Shown: positions 5,168 to 5,704 of the stretch, one piece after another
Numbering within the stretch: the first letter of the stretch is position 1
Layout: each line of letters opens with the position of its first letter
Origin: an uncultured Clostridia bacterium
GTDB lineage: Bacteria; Bacillota; Clostridia; Oscillospirales; CAG-272
Direction of reading: 5' to 3'
DNA: 5,704 nucleotides
Assembly: GCA_946055715.1 (NCBI GenBank)
Contig: CAMGGT010000075.1
Span: forward strand, 1 to 5,704
Position numbers and translations under genes: made by a program
Notes under the pieces: model-generated
Databases searched by the model: none
Seen by the model: only the letters and a program-made list of their open reading frames with translations
Told to the model about the DNA's origin: nothing

Positions 5168-5704
5168 TCACTTCTGCTCTTTGGGCGCACGTGCGAGCAG
5201 AAAGGTATATTCATCTCCGTCTGCCAGTTGCCCTGCAAGGGCAAGCGATTTGCTTTCCAACTCCTCGTTGGTCAGCGCGGTCTGTCGGCCACCGTCATAC
5301 TCCTCGTCCACCCAGCTTTTCAGCGCCAGCACAAGCGGGTCACGCTTGTCGAGCTTTTTGCCGTCGGGCAGGTTGTAGTGGCGGTTGATCCAGTAGGCAA
5401 TGCCCGAAAGGCCGGCCGTTTTGGTGATCATGGCGTCGGGGGCGCGGTTGAGCAGTTTTTCGGTGTCAAAAATATTGTAGATCTCCACATCCTTCAAAAG
5501 CCCGTCCGCGTGAATGCCCGCCCGCGTGACGGCAAAATCCCTGCCCACAAACGGGGTCATGGGCGGGATGTCATAGCCGATCTCATTTCGGAAATAGTCG
5601 GCGATCTCGGAGATGACCGTGGTGTCCATGCCGTCCAGCGTGCCGCGCAGGGAGGCATACTCAAACACCATGGCCTCCAGGGGGATGTTGCCGGTGCGCT
5701 CGCC
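5168..5704 (-). CDS. Re-type citrate synthase candidate (isopropylmalate/homocitrate synthase family), C-terminal part
   Basis: The reading frame is open to the window edge, so the N-terminus lies outside; 178 residues are visible, ending in TGA. The visible part begins with GERTGN followed by IPLEAMVFEY, the end of the HMGL-like TIM barrel of the isopropylmalate/homocitrate synthase family. About 50 residues further comes VGRDFAVTRAGIHADG, the counterpart of the family's GIHxDG motif. The protein ends 178 residues after GERTGN, too short for the full LeuA leucine-binding domain of classical 2-isopropylmalate synthase. Downstream on the same strand lie aconitase and an isocitrate-type dehydrogenase. 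This supports a Re-citrate synthase, which joins oxaloacetate and acetyl-CoA in anaerobes such as Clostridium kluyveri. The family assignment is firm. The citrate-forming role is an inference from context and length. Homocitrate synthase or citramalate synthase remain possible, and automatic annotation would probably say 2-isopropylmalate synthase. The enzyme is expected to be cytosolic and to need a divalent metal. Confidence 0.82.
   Translation of the reverse strand, partial: GERTGNIPLEAMVFEYASLRGTLDGMDTTVISEIADYFRNEIGYDIPPMTPFVGRDFAVTRAGIHADGLLKDVEIYNIFDTEKLLNRAPDAMITKTAGLSGIAYWINRHYNLPDGKKLDKRDPLVLALKSWVDEEYDGGRQTALTNEELESKSLALAGQLADGDEYTFLLARAPKEQK

Overview
The window reads as a moderately GC-rich anaerobic Firmicute, most likely a gut Clostridia member of the Oscillospiraceae/Ruminococcaceae kind. 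This is inferred from the gene types, the strong Shine-Dalgarno sites, the compact 640-residue aconitase and a citrate-forming enzyme of the isopropylmalate/homocitrate synthase family. No taxonomic marker gene is present. All five supported protein genes lie on the minus strand, so transcription runs from high to low coordinates.

At 5704-1331 lies a metabolic block. It comprises the C-terminal part of a Re-type citrate synthase candidate (cut by the window edge), a GntR/FCD-family regulator, aconitase and an isocitrate dehydrogenase. Together they would convert oxaloacetate plus acetyl-CoA to 2-oxoglutarate, the oxidative half of a split TCA cycle that anaerobes use to make glutamate. The regulator, aconitase and dehydrogenase are tightly packed, with junctions of 4 and 5 nt. 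The aconitase ribosome binding site lies inside the last codons of the regulator. The synthase is separated from the regulator by 114 nt that contain small hairpins.

At 1330-1083 is a 248-nt gap with an extended -10 promoter, an intrinsic-terminator hairpin that starts almost exactly at the predicted +1, and a second hairpin touching the ribosome binding site of the next gene. That gene (1082-501) is a complete MntP-type manganese exporter. A strong intrinsic terminator follows at 425-382, with a weaker terminator-like fold behind it.

Positions 1-300 hold no supported gene. The stretch from about 200 to 310 is AT-rich compared with the rest and carries a consensus-like sigma-A promoter on the plus strand, pointing into the 3' end of mntP. 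Nothing in the window looks like a mobile element, CRISPR array, tRNA, rRNA or defence system. The window is mainly ordinary central metabolism plus metal homeostasis. The points worth a second look are the identity of the citrate-forming enzyme, the unusual coenzyme-site residues of the dehydrogenase, the mntP leader and the plus-strand promoter.
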